Assembly (NCBI RefSeq): GCF_000709345.1
Contig: NZ_KL448324.1
Location: forward strand, 2,301 to 66,300
Reading direction: 5' to 3'
Length of the DNA stretch: 64,000 nt
Source of the DNA: Polaromonas glacialis
GTDB taxonomy: Bacteria; Pseudomonadota; Gammaproteobacteria; Burkholderiales; Burkholderiaceae_C
Position numbers and translations under genes: made by a program. Positions 52,528 through 60,507 of the stretch are shown one piece after another. How positions within the stretch are numbered: the stretch's first letter is position 1; every line of letters starts with the position of its first letter. Under the pieces are notes generated by a model that saw nothing but the letters and a program-made list of their open reading frames with translations, was not told the DNA's origin and made no database searches.

Positions 52528-53565
52528 TCAGGCGGCTGCCCTTTCCCGGCGCTCGCGCGCCATCGTCATGGCCGTGTCTTCAATCATGTCTTCCTGGCCG
52601 CCGACCATGCCGCGCCGGCCCATCTCGACCAGGATGTCGCGCGCCGGCACGCCGTATTTCTTCTCGGCACGCTTGGCGAACAGCAAAAACGAGCCGTACA
52701 CGCCAGCGTAACCCAGCGTCAGCGCATCGCGGTCGATGCGGATCGGGAAGTCCATCATCGGCACCACCAGGTCTTCGGCCACGTCCTGGATCTTGAACAC
52801 GTCCACGCCGGTTTCAATGCCCATAAGCGCGCACACGGCCACCAGCACTTCCATCGGCGTGTTGCCCGCGCCCGCGCCCAGGCCGGCGGCGGCGGCGTCG
52901 ATGCGGTTGGCGCCGCATTCAATGGCGGTGATGGAGTTGGCCACGCCCATGGCCAGGTTGTGGTGGGCGTGAAAGCCCAGCTCGGTCCCGGGCTTGAGGG
53001 CGGCGCGCACCGCGCTGAGTTTTTCCTTCACGTCGCCCGGCAGCATGTGGCCGGCCGAGTCGGTGATATAGATGCAGTTGGCGCCATAGCCTTCCATCAG
53101 CAGCGCCTGGCTCACCAGCTTGTCGGCGCTGGCCATGTGCGCCATCATCAAAAAGCCCACGGTGTCCATGCCCAGCGCGCGCGCCTTGCTGATGTGCTGC
53201 TCGCTCACATCGGCCTCGGTGCAGTGGGTGGCCACGCGAATGGTGCTCACGCCCAGGTCCCGGGCCATCAGCAGGTGGTCCACGGTGCCGATGCCGGGAA
53301 TCAGCAGCGCCGACACCTTGGCGCGCTTCATCAGCGGAACCACTGCGCTCAGGTATTCCTCGTCGGTGTGCGCCGGAAAGCCGTAGTTGACCGAGCTGCC
53401 GCCCAGGCCGTCGCCGTGGGTGACCTCGATCAGCGGCACGCCGGCGGCATCCAGGCCGCAGGCGATGCCTTTCATTTCAGCCAGCGTCATCAGGTGGCGC
53501 TTGGGGTGCATGCCGTCGCGCAGCGTCATGTCGTGGACGGTGATTTTCTTGCCTTGTAAATTCAT
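52528..53565 (-). CDS. tesG: 4-hydroxy-2-oxovalerate/4-hydroxy-2-oxohexanoate aldolase
   Basis: It cleaves 4-hydroxy-2-oxohexanoate from ring A to pyruvate and propanal in complex with TesF. The 345-aa DRE-TIM aldolase has the catalytic/metal motif VHDMTLRDGMHPKRH at the N-terminus and metal His residues in LGFHAHHNLAMGVANS. It is last of the minus-strand operon tesA2-tesD-tesE-tesF-tesG and is followed by a strong terminator. HsaF and BphI are homologues. Confidence 0.93.
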   Translation of the reverse strand: MNLQGKKITVHDMTLRDGMHPKRHLMTLAEMKGIACGLDAAGVPLIEVTHGDGLGGSSVNYGFPAHTDEEYLSAVVPLMKRAKVSALLIPGIGTVDHLLMARDLGVSTIRVATHCTEADVSEQHISKARALGMDTVGFLMMAHMASADKLVSQALLMEGYGANCIYITDSAGHMLPGDVKEKLSAVRAALKPGTELGFHAHHNLAMGVANSITAIECGANRIDAAAAGLGAGAGNTPMEVLVAVCALMGIETGVDVFKIQDVAEDLVVPMMDFPIRIDRDALTLGYAGVYGSFLLFAKRAEKKYGVPARDILVEMGRRGMVGGQEDMIEDTAMTMARERRERAAA

Positions 53566-53602
53566 GGAATGGCTCCTTGGCGGTTCAGACAGTTCAGGCA
53601 GT

Positions 53603-54550
53603 TCAAGCGGTGACCAGGGCGGCGGGCGCAGCGCTGGCGGGCGTGGGAATCAGGGTCAGCGTGCCGGCGAGGATTTCCTCGGCAAACATCTCGGCGGTGC
53701 GGGCGGCAGCAGCGGTCATGATGTCCAGGTTGCCGGCGTACTTGGGCAGGTAGTCGCCCAGGCCCTCGACCTCCAGAAACACTGAGACGCGCTTGCCGTC
53801 GAACACCGGGCCATTGACCAGGCGGTAGCCGGGCACGTACTTTTGCACTTCCTTGATCATGTCGTGGATCGACTGGGTGATGGCGGCCTGGTCGGGCTCG
53901 GCCTCCAGCAGGCAGTGCACGGTGTCGCGCATCATCATCGGCGGCTCGGCCGGGTTGATGATGATGATGGCCTTGCCCTTTTTGGCGCCGCCCACTTTCT
54001 CGACAGCGCCAGCGGTGGTTCGGGTGAACTCGTCGATGTTCTTGCGCGTGCCGGGCCCGACCGACCTAGACGACACGGTGGCGACGATTTCGCCATAGGC
54101 CACGGCCTGCACGCGGCTCACCGCTGCAACCATCGGAATCGTCGCCTGGCCGCCGCAGGTGACCATGTTGACGTTCATCTCGCGCTGGCCGACATGCTGT
54201 TTCAAATTCACCGGCGGCACGCAAAACGGCCCAATCGCCGCCGGCGTGAGGTCGATCATCATGGCGCCTTGCGCGTTCACCTTGCGTGAGTTTTCGGCAT
54301 GCGCATAGGCGCTGGTCGCGTCAAAGACGATTTGCACGCCATCGGCCAACATGTGCGGAATCAGGCCGTCAATGCCGTCCGAGGTGGTCTTGATGCCCAT
54401 TTCGCGGGCACGCTTGAGGCCGTCCGATTCGGGGTCGATGCCGACCATCCAGACCGGCTCCAGCACCGCGCTGCGTTGCAGCTTGGCCAGCAGGTCGGTG
54501 CCGATGTTGCCCGGCCCGATCAGGGCGCATTTGATTTTCTTTGAGGTCAT
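53603..54550 (-). CDS. tesF: acetaldehyde/propanal dehydrogenase (CoA-acylating)
   Basis: It oxidises the aldehyde channelled from TesG to acyl-CoA. The 315-aa protein has a Rossmann start CALIGPGNIGTDLLAKL, the catalytic Cys132 in NMVTCGGQATIPMVAA, and VNGPVFDGKRVSVFLEVEG near the end. It lies between tesE and tesG (HsaG/BphJ homologue). Confidence 0.93.
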   Translation of the reverse strand: MTSKKIKCALIGPGNIGTDLLAKLQRSAVLEPVWMVGIDPESDGLKRAREMGIKTTSDGIDGLIPHMLADGVQIVFDATSAYAHAENSRKVNAQGAMMIDLTPAAIGPFCVPPVNLKQHVGQREMNVNMVTCGGQATIPMVAAVSRVQAVAYGEIVATVSSRSVGPGTRKNIDEFTRTTAGAVEKVGGAKKGKAIIIINPAEPPMMMRDTVHCLLEAEPDQAAITQSIHDMIKEVQKYVPGYRLVNGPVFDGKRVSVFLEVEGLGDYLPKYAGNLDIMTAAAARTAEMFAEEILAGTLTLIPTPASAAPAALVTA

Positions 54551-54562
54551 TGAAGGGTTTCC

Positions 54563-55354
54563 TTAGTCTGAAAAAGCGATCGAGCAGCCGCCCAGGCCTT
54601 CGATCTGCATCGTGAAACGGTCGCCGCTGACGGCTGGCACCAGCGGCGCCAAAGAGCCTGACAAGATCAGCTCGCCGGCCTTGAACGGAATGCCAAAGGC
54701 GCCCAGCGTGTTCGCCAGCCAGGCCACGGCCTCGGCAGGATGGCCCTGCACGGCAGAACCCAGGCCGCTGCCGGCAGGGGCGTCGTTCTTCCACATCTGC
54801 ATGGATGCAGCGGCCAGGTCGAGCGCGCGTGGATCGGTATGCTGCGTGCCGACGACAAACACACCGCACGAGGCGTTGTCGGCCACGGTGTCCTGAATCT
54901 TGATTTTCCAGTCGTCGATGCGCGAATCAACGATCTCGAAGCACGGCGCGACCCATTCGGTGGCGGCCAGCACGTCGCCCCGCGTCACGCCCGGGCCTTG
55001 CAGGTCGGACTTGAGCATGAAGGCAATCTCGCCCTCGGCGCGCGGCTGGATCAGGCCGGATTTTTTGAGCGATACCGTGGAGCCATCGGCAAACTGCATG
55101 GCGTCGGTCAAAAAACCGAAGTCGGGCTGGAACACGCCCAGCATGTCCTGCACCGGCTTGGACGTGACGCCGATTTTCTTGCCGATGACGCGCTCGCCGG
55201 CGGCCTCGCGCCGCGCCAGAAAGCGCAGCGAGATGCGGTAGGCGTCGTCCACGCTGATGTCGGTGTGGCGGCTGGTCAGTGGTGTCAGTGTGCGGCGCTC
55301 GCGCAATGCGTCGAACAGTTCATCGCCCAGGGTTTCAAGGGTGGTAGCGTCCAT
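54563..55354 (-). CDS. tesE: 2-hydroxypenta/hexa-2,4-dienoate hydratase
   Basis: It hydrates 2-hydroxyhexa-2,4-dienoate released from ring A by TesD. The 263-aa MhpD/HsaE-type protein (FAA-hydrolase-related fold) shows GKKIGVTSKPVQDMLGVFQP, IQPRAEGEIAFML and GDRFTMQIEGLGGCSIAF. It sits 3 bp after tesD and 12 bp before tesF. Confidence 0.93.
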   Translation of the reverse strand: MDATTLETLGDELFDALRERRTLTPLTSRHTDISVDDAYRISLRFLARREAAGERVIGKKIGVTSKPVQDMLGVFQPDFGFLTDAMQFADGSTVSLKKSGLIQPRAEGEIAFMLKSDLQGPGVTRGDVLAATEWVAPCFEIVDSRIDDWKIKIQDTVADNASCGVFVVGTQHTDPRALDLAAASMQMWKNDAPAGSGLGSAVQGHPAEAVAWLANTLGAFGIPFKAGELILSGSLAPLVPAVSGDRFTMQIEGLGGCSIAFSD

Positions 55355-55357
55355 CGT

Positions 55358-56197
55358 TCAGCCGTTCTGCAAGAAGTCAATGCAGCTGCGGTTGAACATC
55401 TCGCGGTGCTCGACCTGCACCCAGTGGCCGCAGCGGTTGACCAGCACCATGCGCGCCTGCGGGCAGTTGTCCATCAGCTTCATGGTGCCGCTGGCCGGGT
55501 TGAACTGGTCGTTCACGCCCCAGAAGCCAAACACCGGGCAGCGCAGCTGGTGCAGCTGGGCGGTCATGTTGGGTACTTTCAGGATGGAGCGGGCGGCCTG
55601 CGTCTGCGTGGCGGCAATCGGCGCGCGCTCGTTGATGATCTCGTCGGTCAGCAGGCTGGGGTCGAACAGCTGCATGGTCATGACGGCGCGCATCGCCTCG
55701 GCGCCGGTCTTGCCGGACTTGTAGATGGCGAACATGTTGGCAATGCCGGGCATGGCCAGGTAGGTGTCCAGGTCTTCGACGCCGCCGGGTGCCATCAGGA
55801 TCAGGCGGGCCACGTCGTCGGGATGGGCCAGCGCATAGCCCAGCGCCACCGCACCGCCAAGCGAATTTCCCAGCAGCGTGACGTTTTTAAGGCCCAGTCC
55901 ATCGACCAGGCCCTTGATGCCGGCAATGAACAGGTCCAGGTCGTACTGCGGCAGGTCGGGCTTGCTCGACAGGCCATAGCCAATCATGTCGGGCACGATG
56001 GCGCGGTAGCCGGCCTTGGCAAATTCAGGGTAGTTGCCCTTGAAATTGCTGTAGCCGCTGGCGCCGCCGCCTGCACCATGCAAGAAGATGACCGCTTCGC
56101 CCTCGCCTTGGTCGTGGTAGTGAACGCGCTGCGGCAGGCCGGCGACCTCGCCAATGTCGAGGTAGTGGCCTTCTGGAATGGAGTGGGTTGTCTGCAT
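55358..56197 (-). CDS. tesD: meta-cleavage product hydrolase (C–C bond hydrolase)
   Basis: It hydrolyses the TesB ring-fission product 4,9-DSHA to separate the ring-A dienoate from the C/D propanoate (HIP precursor). The 279-aa alpha/beta hydrolase has oxyanion segment FLHGAGGGASGYSNF, nucleophile Ser112 in LLGNSLGGAV, Asp230 in WGVNDQF and His258 in RCGHWVQVEH. It is second in the minus-strand operon. Confidence 0.92.
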   Translation of the reverse strand: MQTTHSIPEGHYLDIGEVAGLPQRVHYHDQGEGEAVIFLHGAGGGASGYSNFKGNYPEFAKAGYRAIVPDMIGYGLSSKPDLPQYDLDLFIAGIKGLVDGLGLKNVTLLGNSLGGAVALGYALAHPDDVARLILMAPGGVEDLDTYLAMPGIANMFAIYKSGKTGAEAMRAVMTMQLFDPSLLTDEIINERAPIAATQTQAARSILKVPNMTAQLHQLRCPVFGFWGVNDQFNPASGTMKLMDNCPQARMVLVNRCGHWVQVEHREMFNRSCIDFLQNG

Positions 56198-56285
56198 GGG
56201 GTGTAGGTAGAAAAAGAAGGGTAAAAAGACGTGCGGGAAACTGCCCCGGCGGGTTGCCGTGGCCAGTCCACGGCGGTTTTGAAAC

Positions 56286-57275
56286 CTAGGCCGCTGTAGC
56301 TGGCGCCTGCCAGAGCTTGGGCAAACCGGGGTCGGTCGCCAGGATGGCTTGCTTGAGCAGGTTGCGCAGCGCGGCCGATTCCAGCTCGCCCAGGCGGCCC
56401 ACCAGATCGGCCTCGACCGCCTTGGCGGCGGCCAGCACGTGCAAGATGGCGTCCGAGCCTGACGGGCTCAGGCGCAGTCCGGGCTGCGCGCCGGGCTCTT
56501 CCATCAGCAGGCCGCGCTGCACCAGCGACTGCAGCGCGCCCGCGCTCAGATCGACGCCGGTGTAGGCGATGTGCGCGGCGATTTCCTCGGCCGCCAGCGG
56601 CTGGCGCACGCTCAGCAGCGAAAGCACGAAAAAGTCAGTGTCCGACAGCTCGCGCTGCTGCAGCGTGCCGCGTATGCCGTGGATAAACTGGAAATGCGCG
56701 CGGCCAAACAGGTAGCCCAGCAGGTTTTCCGAATACGAGGCGCCTTCCAGGTTGGCCAGCGGCTCCGTGGACACCGGCGCCGCCTTGCGGGCGGCCAGCG
56801 CATAACTACCGGTGACATACAGCAGTGGGGGCAGGGTGCAGCTGTCGTACTGCACGACTTCGCCAACAAAGATGGTGTGGTCGCCGCCGTCGTATTTGAA
56901 GGCGTTCTTGCACTGAAAGCGTGCGCTGCAGCCGGGCAGCAGCGGCGCGCCGCTGGCCTGCGTATCAAGCGCCAGGCCGGCAAACTTGTCTTCGCTGGGG
57001 CGGGCAAATCGGTTGGACAGCGCTTCCTGCTCGTTCGACAGGACATGCACGTTCCAGAATTCGCTGCCGCTGAAGGCGGGCAGGCTGCGGGAATTGTTGG
57101 CCAGGCTCCACAGCACCATCGGCGGGTCCAGCGACACCGAATTGAAGCTGTTGGCCGTGATGCCGACCGGCGTGCCGTCGGCCGCGTTCGTGGTCACGAT
57201 GGTGACGCCGGTGGCAAACATGCCAAGGGCGCGGCGAAAATCTTTGGGGTCAAAGGGCGGGGCGAGTTGGTCCAT
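56286..57275 (-). CDS. tesA2: flavin reductase component with a C-terminal MarR-like domain
   Basis: It supplies reduced flavin to the monooxygenase TesA1. Residues 10–165 form a flavin-reductase-like domain (RRALGMFATGVTIVTTNAAD, GITANSFNSVSLDPPMVLWS, GDHTIFVGEVVQYD). HsaB-type reductases end near 190 aa, but this one continues to 329 with a winged-helix-like segment (LLSVRQPLAAEEIAAHIAYT then ALQSLVQRGLLMEE). The same layout occurs in the C1 reductase of p-hydroxyphenylacetate hydroxylase, where a MarR-like tail makes flavin reduction effector-dependent. It heads the minus-strand operon. Confidence 0.85.
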   Translation of the reverse strand: MDQLAPPFDPKDFRRALGMFATGVTIVTTNAADGTPVGITANSFNSVSLDPPMVLWSLANNSRSLPAFSGSEFWNVHVLSNEQEALSNRFARPSEDKFAGLALDTQASGAPLLPGCSARFQCKNAFKYDGGDHTIFVGEVVQYDSCTLPPLLYVTGSYALAARKAAPVSTEPLANLEGASYSENLLGYLFGRAHFQFIHGIRGTLQQRELSDTDFFVLSLLSVRQPLAAEEIAAHIAYTGVDLSAGALQSLVQRGLLMEEPGAQPGLRLSPSGSDAILHVLAAAKAVEADLVGRLGELESAALRNLLKQAILATDPGLPKLWQAPATAA

Positions 57276-57302
57276 AAGTGTCTCCTGATACCGGGTAGGT
57301 CA

Positions 57303-57348
57303 AGCTTGCCGCCAGGCCGGCCGTGTCGAATCCCTCACACGGACTAGG
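57303..57348 (-). promoter_or_regulatory. possible island promoter 9 (minus strand, weak): CCTAGTC-N6-AGGGATT plus CAAGCT
   Basis: On the minus strand the left arm CCTAGTC (57348–57342) matches the set well, the right arm AGGGATT is degenerate, and CAAGCT (57308–57303) follows at exactly 20 nt. It would start the tesA2-tesD-tesE-tesF-tesG transcript, whose first codon is at 57275. Confidence 0.35.
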
Positions 57349-57389
57349 TCAGGCGCCAGCCTGCTGACCGGCTCGCGCACCGGCAGGCT

Positions 57390-57435
57390 TTTAGTCTGAT
57401 TGGACGATGAGTGCGCATGCGGCGGGTGGGAATAT
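57390..57435 (+). promoter_or_regulatory. island promoter 7: TTTAGTC-N6-GACGATG plus -10-like GAATAT (tesA1 operon)
   Basis: Left arm 57390–57396 and right arm 57403–57409, then 20 nt, then GAATAT at 57430–57435 (overlapping TATCTG). It lies in the divergent tesA2/tesA1 region, 102 bp before tesA1. Confidence 0.78.
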
Positions 57436-57511
57436 CTGTGCATCGCAAGGTATCCCCCTTGCGCTTTAACCCTCTTGCGCCGCACAGGCCCAGCCTTTCG
57501 GAGATGACACC

Positions 57512-58708
57512 ATGAACCCAGTGAAAGACGACTACCTGACCCCTGAAGCCCTTGAGTTGATAGCGCGCGCCCGCGCCATGGCCCCGCGCCTGGCCGAACG
57601 CGCCCGCGCCGCCGAGGACGCCGGCCTGGTGCCGCGCCAGACCATCGACGAAATGCAGGAAGCGGGTTTTTTCAAGGTGCTGCAGCCCAAGCGCTGGGGC
57701 GGCTACGAGATGGACCCGCGCGTGTTTTACGAAGTGCAGATGGCGCTGGCCGAAGGCTGCATGGCGACTGCCTGGATCTACGGCGTGGTCGGCGTACACA
57801 ACTGGCAGATTCCGCTGTTCCCCGAGCAGGCGCAAATCGACGTCTGGGGCAAGGACCCGAGCACACTGACCGCCTCGACCTACATGCCCACCGGCAAGGC
57901 CGAGCCGGTAGAGGGCGGCTACCGCTTCAGCGGCCGCTGGAGCTGGAGCAGCGGCTCGCAGCACTGCGAATGGATTTTGCTGGGCGGCCTGCTGCCCAAG
58001 AAAGACGGCTCGGGCGCGCTGGAGCACTGCACCTTCCTGCTGCCCAAGGCGGACTTTGAAATCGTCAACAACTTTGACGTGCTGGGCCTGCGCGCCACCG
58101 GCAGCCATGACATCCAGGTGACCGATGCCTTTGTGCCCACGCACCGCACCCACCGCACCAACGACCACAGCGACGAAGGCTGCCTGGGCCGCGCCGTCAA
58201 CCCCGGCTGGCTCTACCGCATTCCGTTCACGCAAGTGTTCCAGCGCGCCGTGTCCACGGCCTGCATTGGTGCGACCGATGGCGCGGTCAATAATTTCCGC
58301 AACCGCGCTGCCAGCTTTGTCGGCAAGCACGGCGCCAAGACCGCAGAGGACGTCAACGCCCAGCTGGCCGTGAGCGAAGCCATGATGACCACCGACCAGC
58401 TCAAGCTGGTGCTGCACCGCAATTTCCAGCGCATCGTGGATTGCGCCAAGAGCGGCGAGAAGATGCCGGTCGAAGAGCGCCTGATGCAGCGCGCCCAGTC
58501 CGCACAGGTGCCCAAGCTGTGTGCTGAGGTGGTCAACGAGATCATGCGGGCCTGCGCTGCCGGCGGCGTGTTCAAGACCAACCCGATCGAGCGCACCTTC
58601 CGTGACCTGCATGTGGCGCGCGGCCACATCGCCAACAACACCGACACTTACGCCCGCAGCCACGGCGCCGTGATGCTGGGCCTGCCCAACGCCGACGCTT
58701 TCGTCTGA
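57512..58708 (+). CDS. tesA1: 3-HSA hydroxylase, flavin-dependent monooxygenase oxygenase component
   Basis: It hydroxylates the phenolic A ring of 3-hydroxy-9,10-seco-androstatriene-dione (3-HSA) at C-4 using FADH2/FMNH2 from TesA2. The 398-aa acyl-CoA-dehydrogenase-fold (group D) protein shows LAERARAAEDAGLVPRQTID, KVLQPKRWGGYEMDPRVFYE, SGRWSWSSGSQHCEW and GLRATGSHDIQVTDAFVP, all typical of HsaA/TesA1. It is divergent from tesA2 and first of the plus-strand operon tesA1-tesH-tesI-hsd-kshB. Confidence 0.93.
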   Translation: MNPVKDDYLTPEALELIARARAMAPRLAERARAAEDAGLVPRQTIDEMQEAGFFKVLQPKRWGGYEMDPRVFYEVQMALAEGCMATAWIYGVVGVHNWQIPLFPEQAQIDVWGKDPSTLTASTYMPTGKAEPVEGGYRFSGRWSWSSGSQHCEWILLGGLLPKKDGSGALEHCTFLLPKADFEIVNNFDVLGLRATGSHDIQVTDAFVPTHRTHRTNDHSDEGCLGRAVNPGWLYRIPFTQVFQRAVSTACIGATDGAVNNFRNRAASFVGKHGAKTAEDVNAQLAVSEAMMTTDQLKLVLHRNFQRIVDCAKSGEKMPVEERLMQRAQSAQVPKLCAEVVNEIMRACAAGGVFKTNPIERTFRDLHVARGHIANNTDTYARSHGAVMLGLPNADAFV

Positions 58709-58740
58709 TTCGGCCCCAACGCATGACAACAGGAGGCGGC

Positions 58741-60507
58741 ATGCCACAAGCAACGTTGACAGAAAACCAGGCGTTCGACGTCATCGTCGTCGGCTCGGGC
58801 GCCGGCGCGCTGCTGGCGGCCATCCGCGCCAGCGACGAAGGGCTCAAAGCCCTGGTGGTCGAAAAAACCGCGCTGGTCGGGGGCACCTCGGCCATCTCGG
58901 GCGGCGGCATCTGGATTCCCGACAACCACGACATGCCCAAGGCCGGCCTGCGCGACAGCGTGGACGTGGCCTTTGGCTACGTCAAGGCCTGCGCCAAGGG
59001 ACTGGCCAGCGACGACCGGGTGCTGGCCTATGTCGAGACGGCGCGCCACATGGCACGCTACCTGGCAGAAATTGGCGTGCCCTATCGCTGCATACCGCTC
59101 TACTCGGATTATTACCCGGCCATCCAGGGCGCGCTGCCCGGTGGCCGCACCATGGACCCGATCGAATTCAATGCCGTCAAGCTGGGCATGGACGGCCTGG
59201 CGCTGCTGCGACCGACCAACCCCGGCCAGCTGATTCTGGGCCGCATGAACATCAACGCCTTCCAGGCGCGCACCCTGCTGGCCCGCGAGAAAAAGGCCAA
59301 GTGGATGCTGATGGGCATCATGGCGCGCTATTTTCTCGACTACCCATGGCGCCGCAAGAGCAAGCGCGACCGCCGCCTCACCGGTGGCCAGGCGCTGGTC
59401 GGCGGGCTGCTGACGGCGCTGCGCAAGCGCAACATCACGCTGGCGCTGGAAACGCCACTCGAATCGCTCATCACCGAAGGCAGCCGCGTCACCGGCGTCG
59501 TGGTGAAGCAGGGCGGCCAGTCGCTGCGCCTGCAGGCGCGCAAGGGCGTGATCCTGGGCGCCGGCGGCTTTGAGCGCAACCAGCAAATGCGCGAGCAGCA
59601 CCTGCCCAAGCCAACCGACCAGGCCTGGACCGCCACGCCGCCGGGCGCTAACACCGGCGACGCGATACGCGCGGGCGCTGCCGTGGGCGCCCAGACGCAC
59701 CTGATGGCGCACACCTGGGGCGTGCCGACGCTGGAAGTGCCCAAGGAAGAAAAATTCCGGCCCCTGTTTGTCGAGCGTTCGCTGCCCGGCTGCATGGTGG
59801 TCAATACGCGCGGCGAACGTTTTTTGAACGAGTCGGGGCCGTACCCCGAATTCCAGCAGGCGATGTTCGCGAACCACGCCAAGACCGGCGGCGGCATTCC
59901 GGCCTGGATTGTGTTTGACGCCACCTTCCGCGCCAATTACCCGATTGGCCCGCTCATGCCCGGCTCGGCCGTGCCAGACAGCCGGATGCGAAAAAGCTGG
60001 CTGAACACGGTGTACTGGAAAGGCGAGACGCTGGAAGAACTGGCGGCCAATATCGGTGTGGACGCTGCCGGACTGGTTGCCAGTGCCGCCCGCATGACAG
60101 AATTTTCCCGCACCGGCAAGGACCTGGAGTTTGACCGGGGCGGTAACGTGTTTGACCGCTACTACGGCGACGTGAACGTGTCGCCCAACCCCAACCTGGC
60201 GCCGATTGCCAAGGGCCCGTTCTATGCCATGAAGCTGTTCCCCGGCGACATCGGCACCAAGGGCGGCTTGCTGACCGACCGCGACGCCCGCGTGCTGGAC
60301 GGCGCCGGCAACGTGATCGACGGCCTGTACTGCATCGGCAACAACTCGGCTTCGGTGATGGGCCCCGCCTATCCCGGCGCCGGCTCGACGCTGGGCCCGG
60401 CCATGACCTTTGCCTACCGCGCCATTGCCGCCATCAAGGGCGCACCGATGGCGCTGGAGCGAACCGACCTCCTGGCGCACACCGAGCCACTGGAGGCCGT
60501 GGCGTGA
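58741..60507 (+). CDS. tesH: 3-oxosteroid 1-dehydrogenase (Δ1-KSTD)
   Basis: It introduces the C1–C2 double bond into ring A of 3-oxo-Δ4 steroids. The 588-aa flavoprotein has the FAD dinucleotide motif DVIVVGSGAGALLAAIRASD (residues 18–37), GTSAISGGGIWIPDNHDM, and the C-terminal GPAYPGAGSTLGPAMTFAYR signature of KstD. The ATG at 58741 is chosen because AGGAGG lies directly before it; 58723 is an alternative. Its stop overlaps the tesI start (GTGA). Confidence 0.92.
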   Translation: MPQATLTENQAFDVIVVGSGAGALLAAIRASDEGLKALVVEKTALVGGTSAISGGGIWIPDNHDMPKAGLRDSVDVAFGYVKACAKGLASDDRVLAYVETARHMARYLAEIGVPYRCIPLYSDYYPAIQGALPGGRTMDPIEFNAVKLGMDGLALLRPTNPGQLILGRMNINAFQARTLLAREKKAKWMLMGIMARYFLDYPWRRKSKRDRRLTGGQALVGGLLTALRKRNITLALETPLESLITEGSRVTGVVVKQGGQSLRLQARKGVILGAGGFERNQQMREQHLPKPTDQAWTATPPGANTGDAIRAGAAVGAQTHLMAHTWGVPTLEVPKEEKFRPLFVERSLPGCMVVNTRGERFLNESGPYPEFQQAMFANHAKTGGGIPAWIVFDATFRANYPIGPLMPGSAVPDSRMRKSWLNTVYWKGETLEELAANIGVDAAGLVASAARMTEFSRTGKDLEFDRGGNVFDRYYGDVNVSPNPNLAPIAKGPFYAMKLFPGDIGTKGGLLTDRDARVLDGAGNVIDGLYCIGNNSASVMGPAYPGAGSTLGPAMTFAYRAIAAIKGAPMALERTDLLAHTEPLEAVA

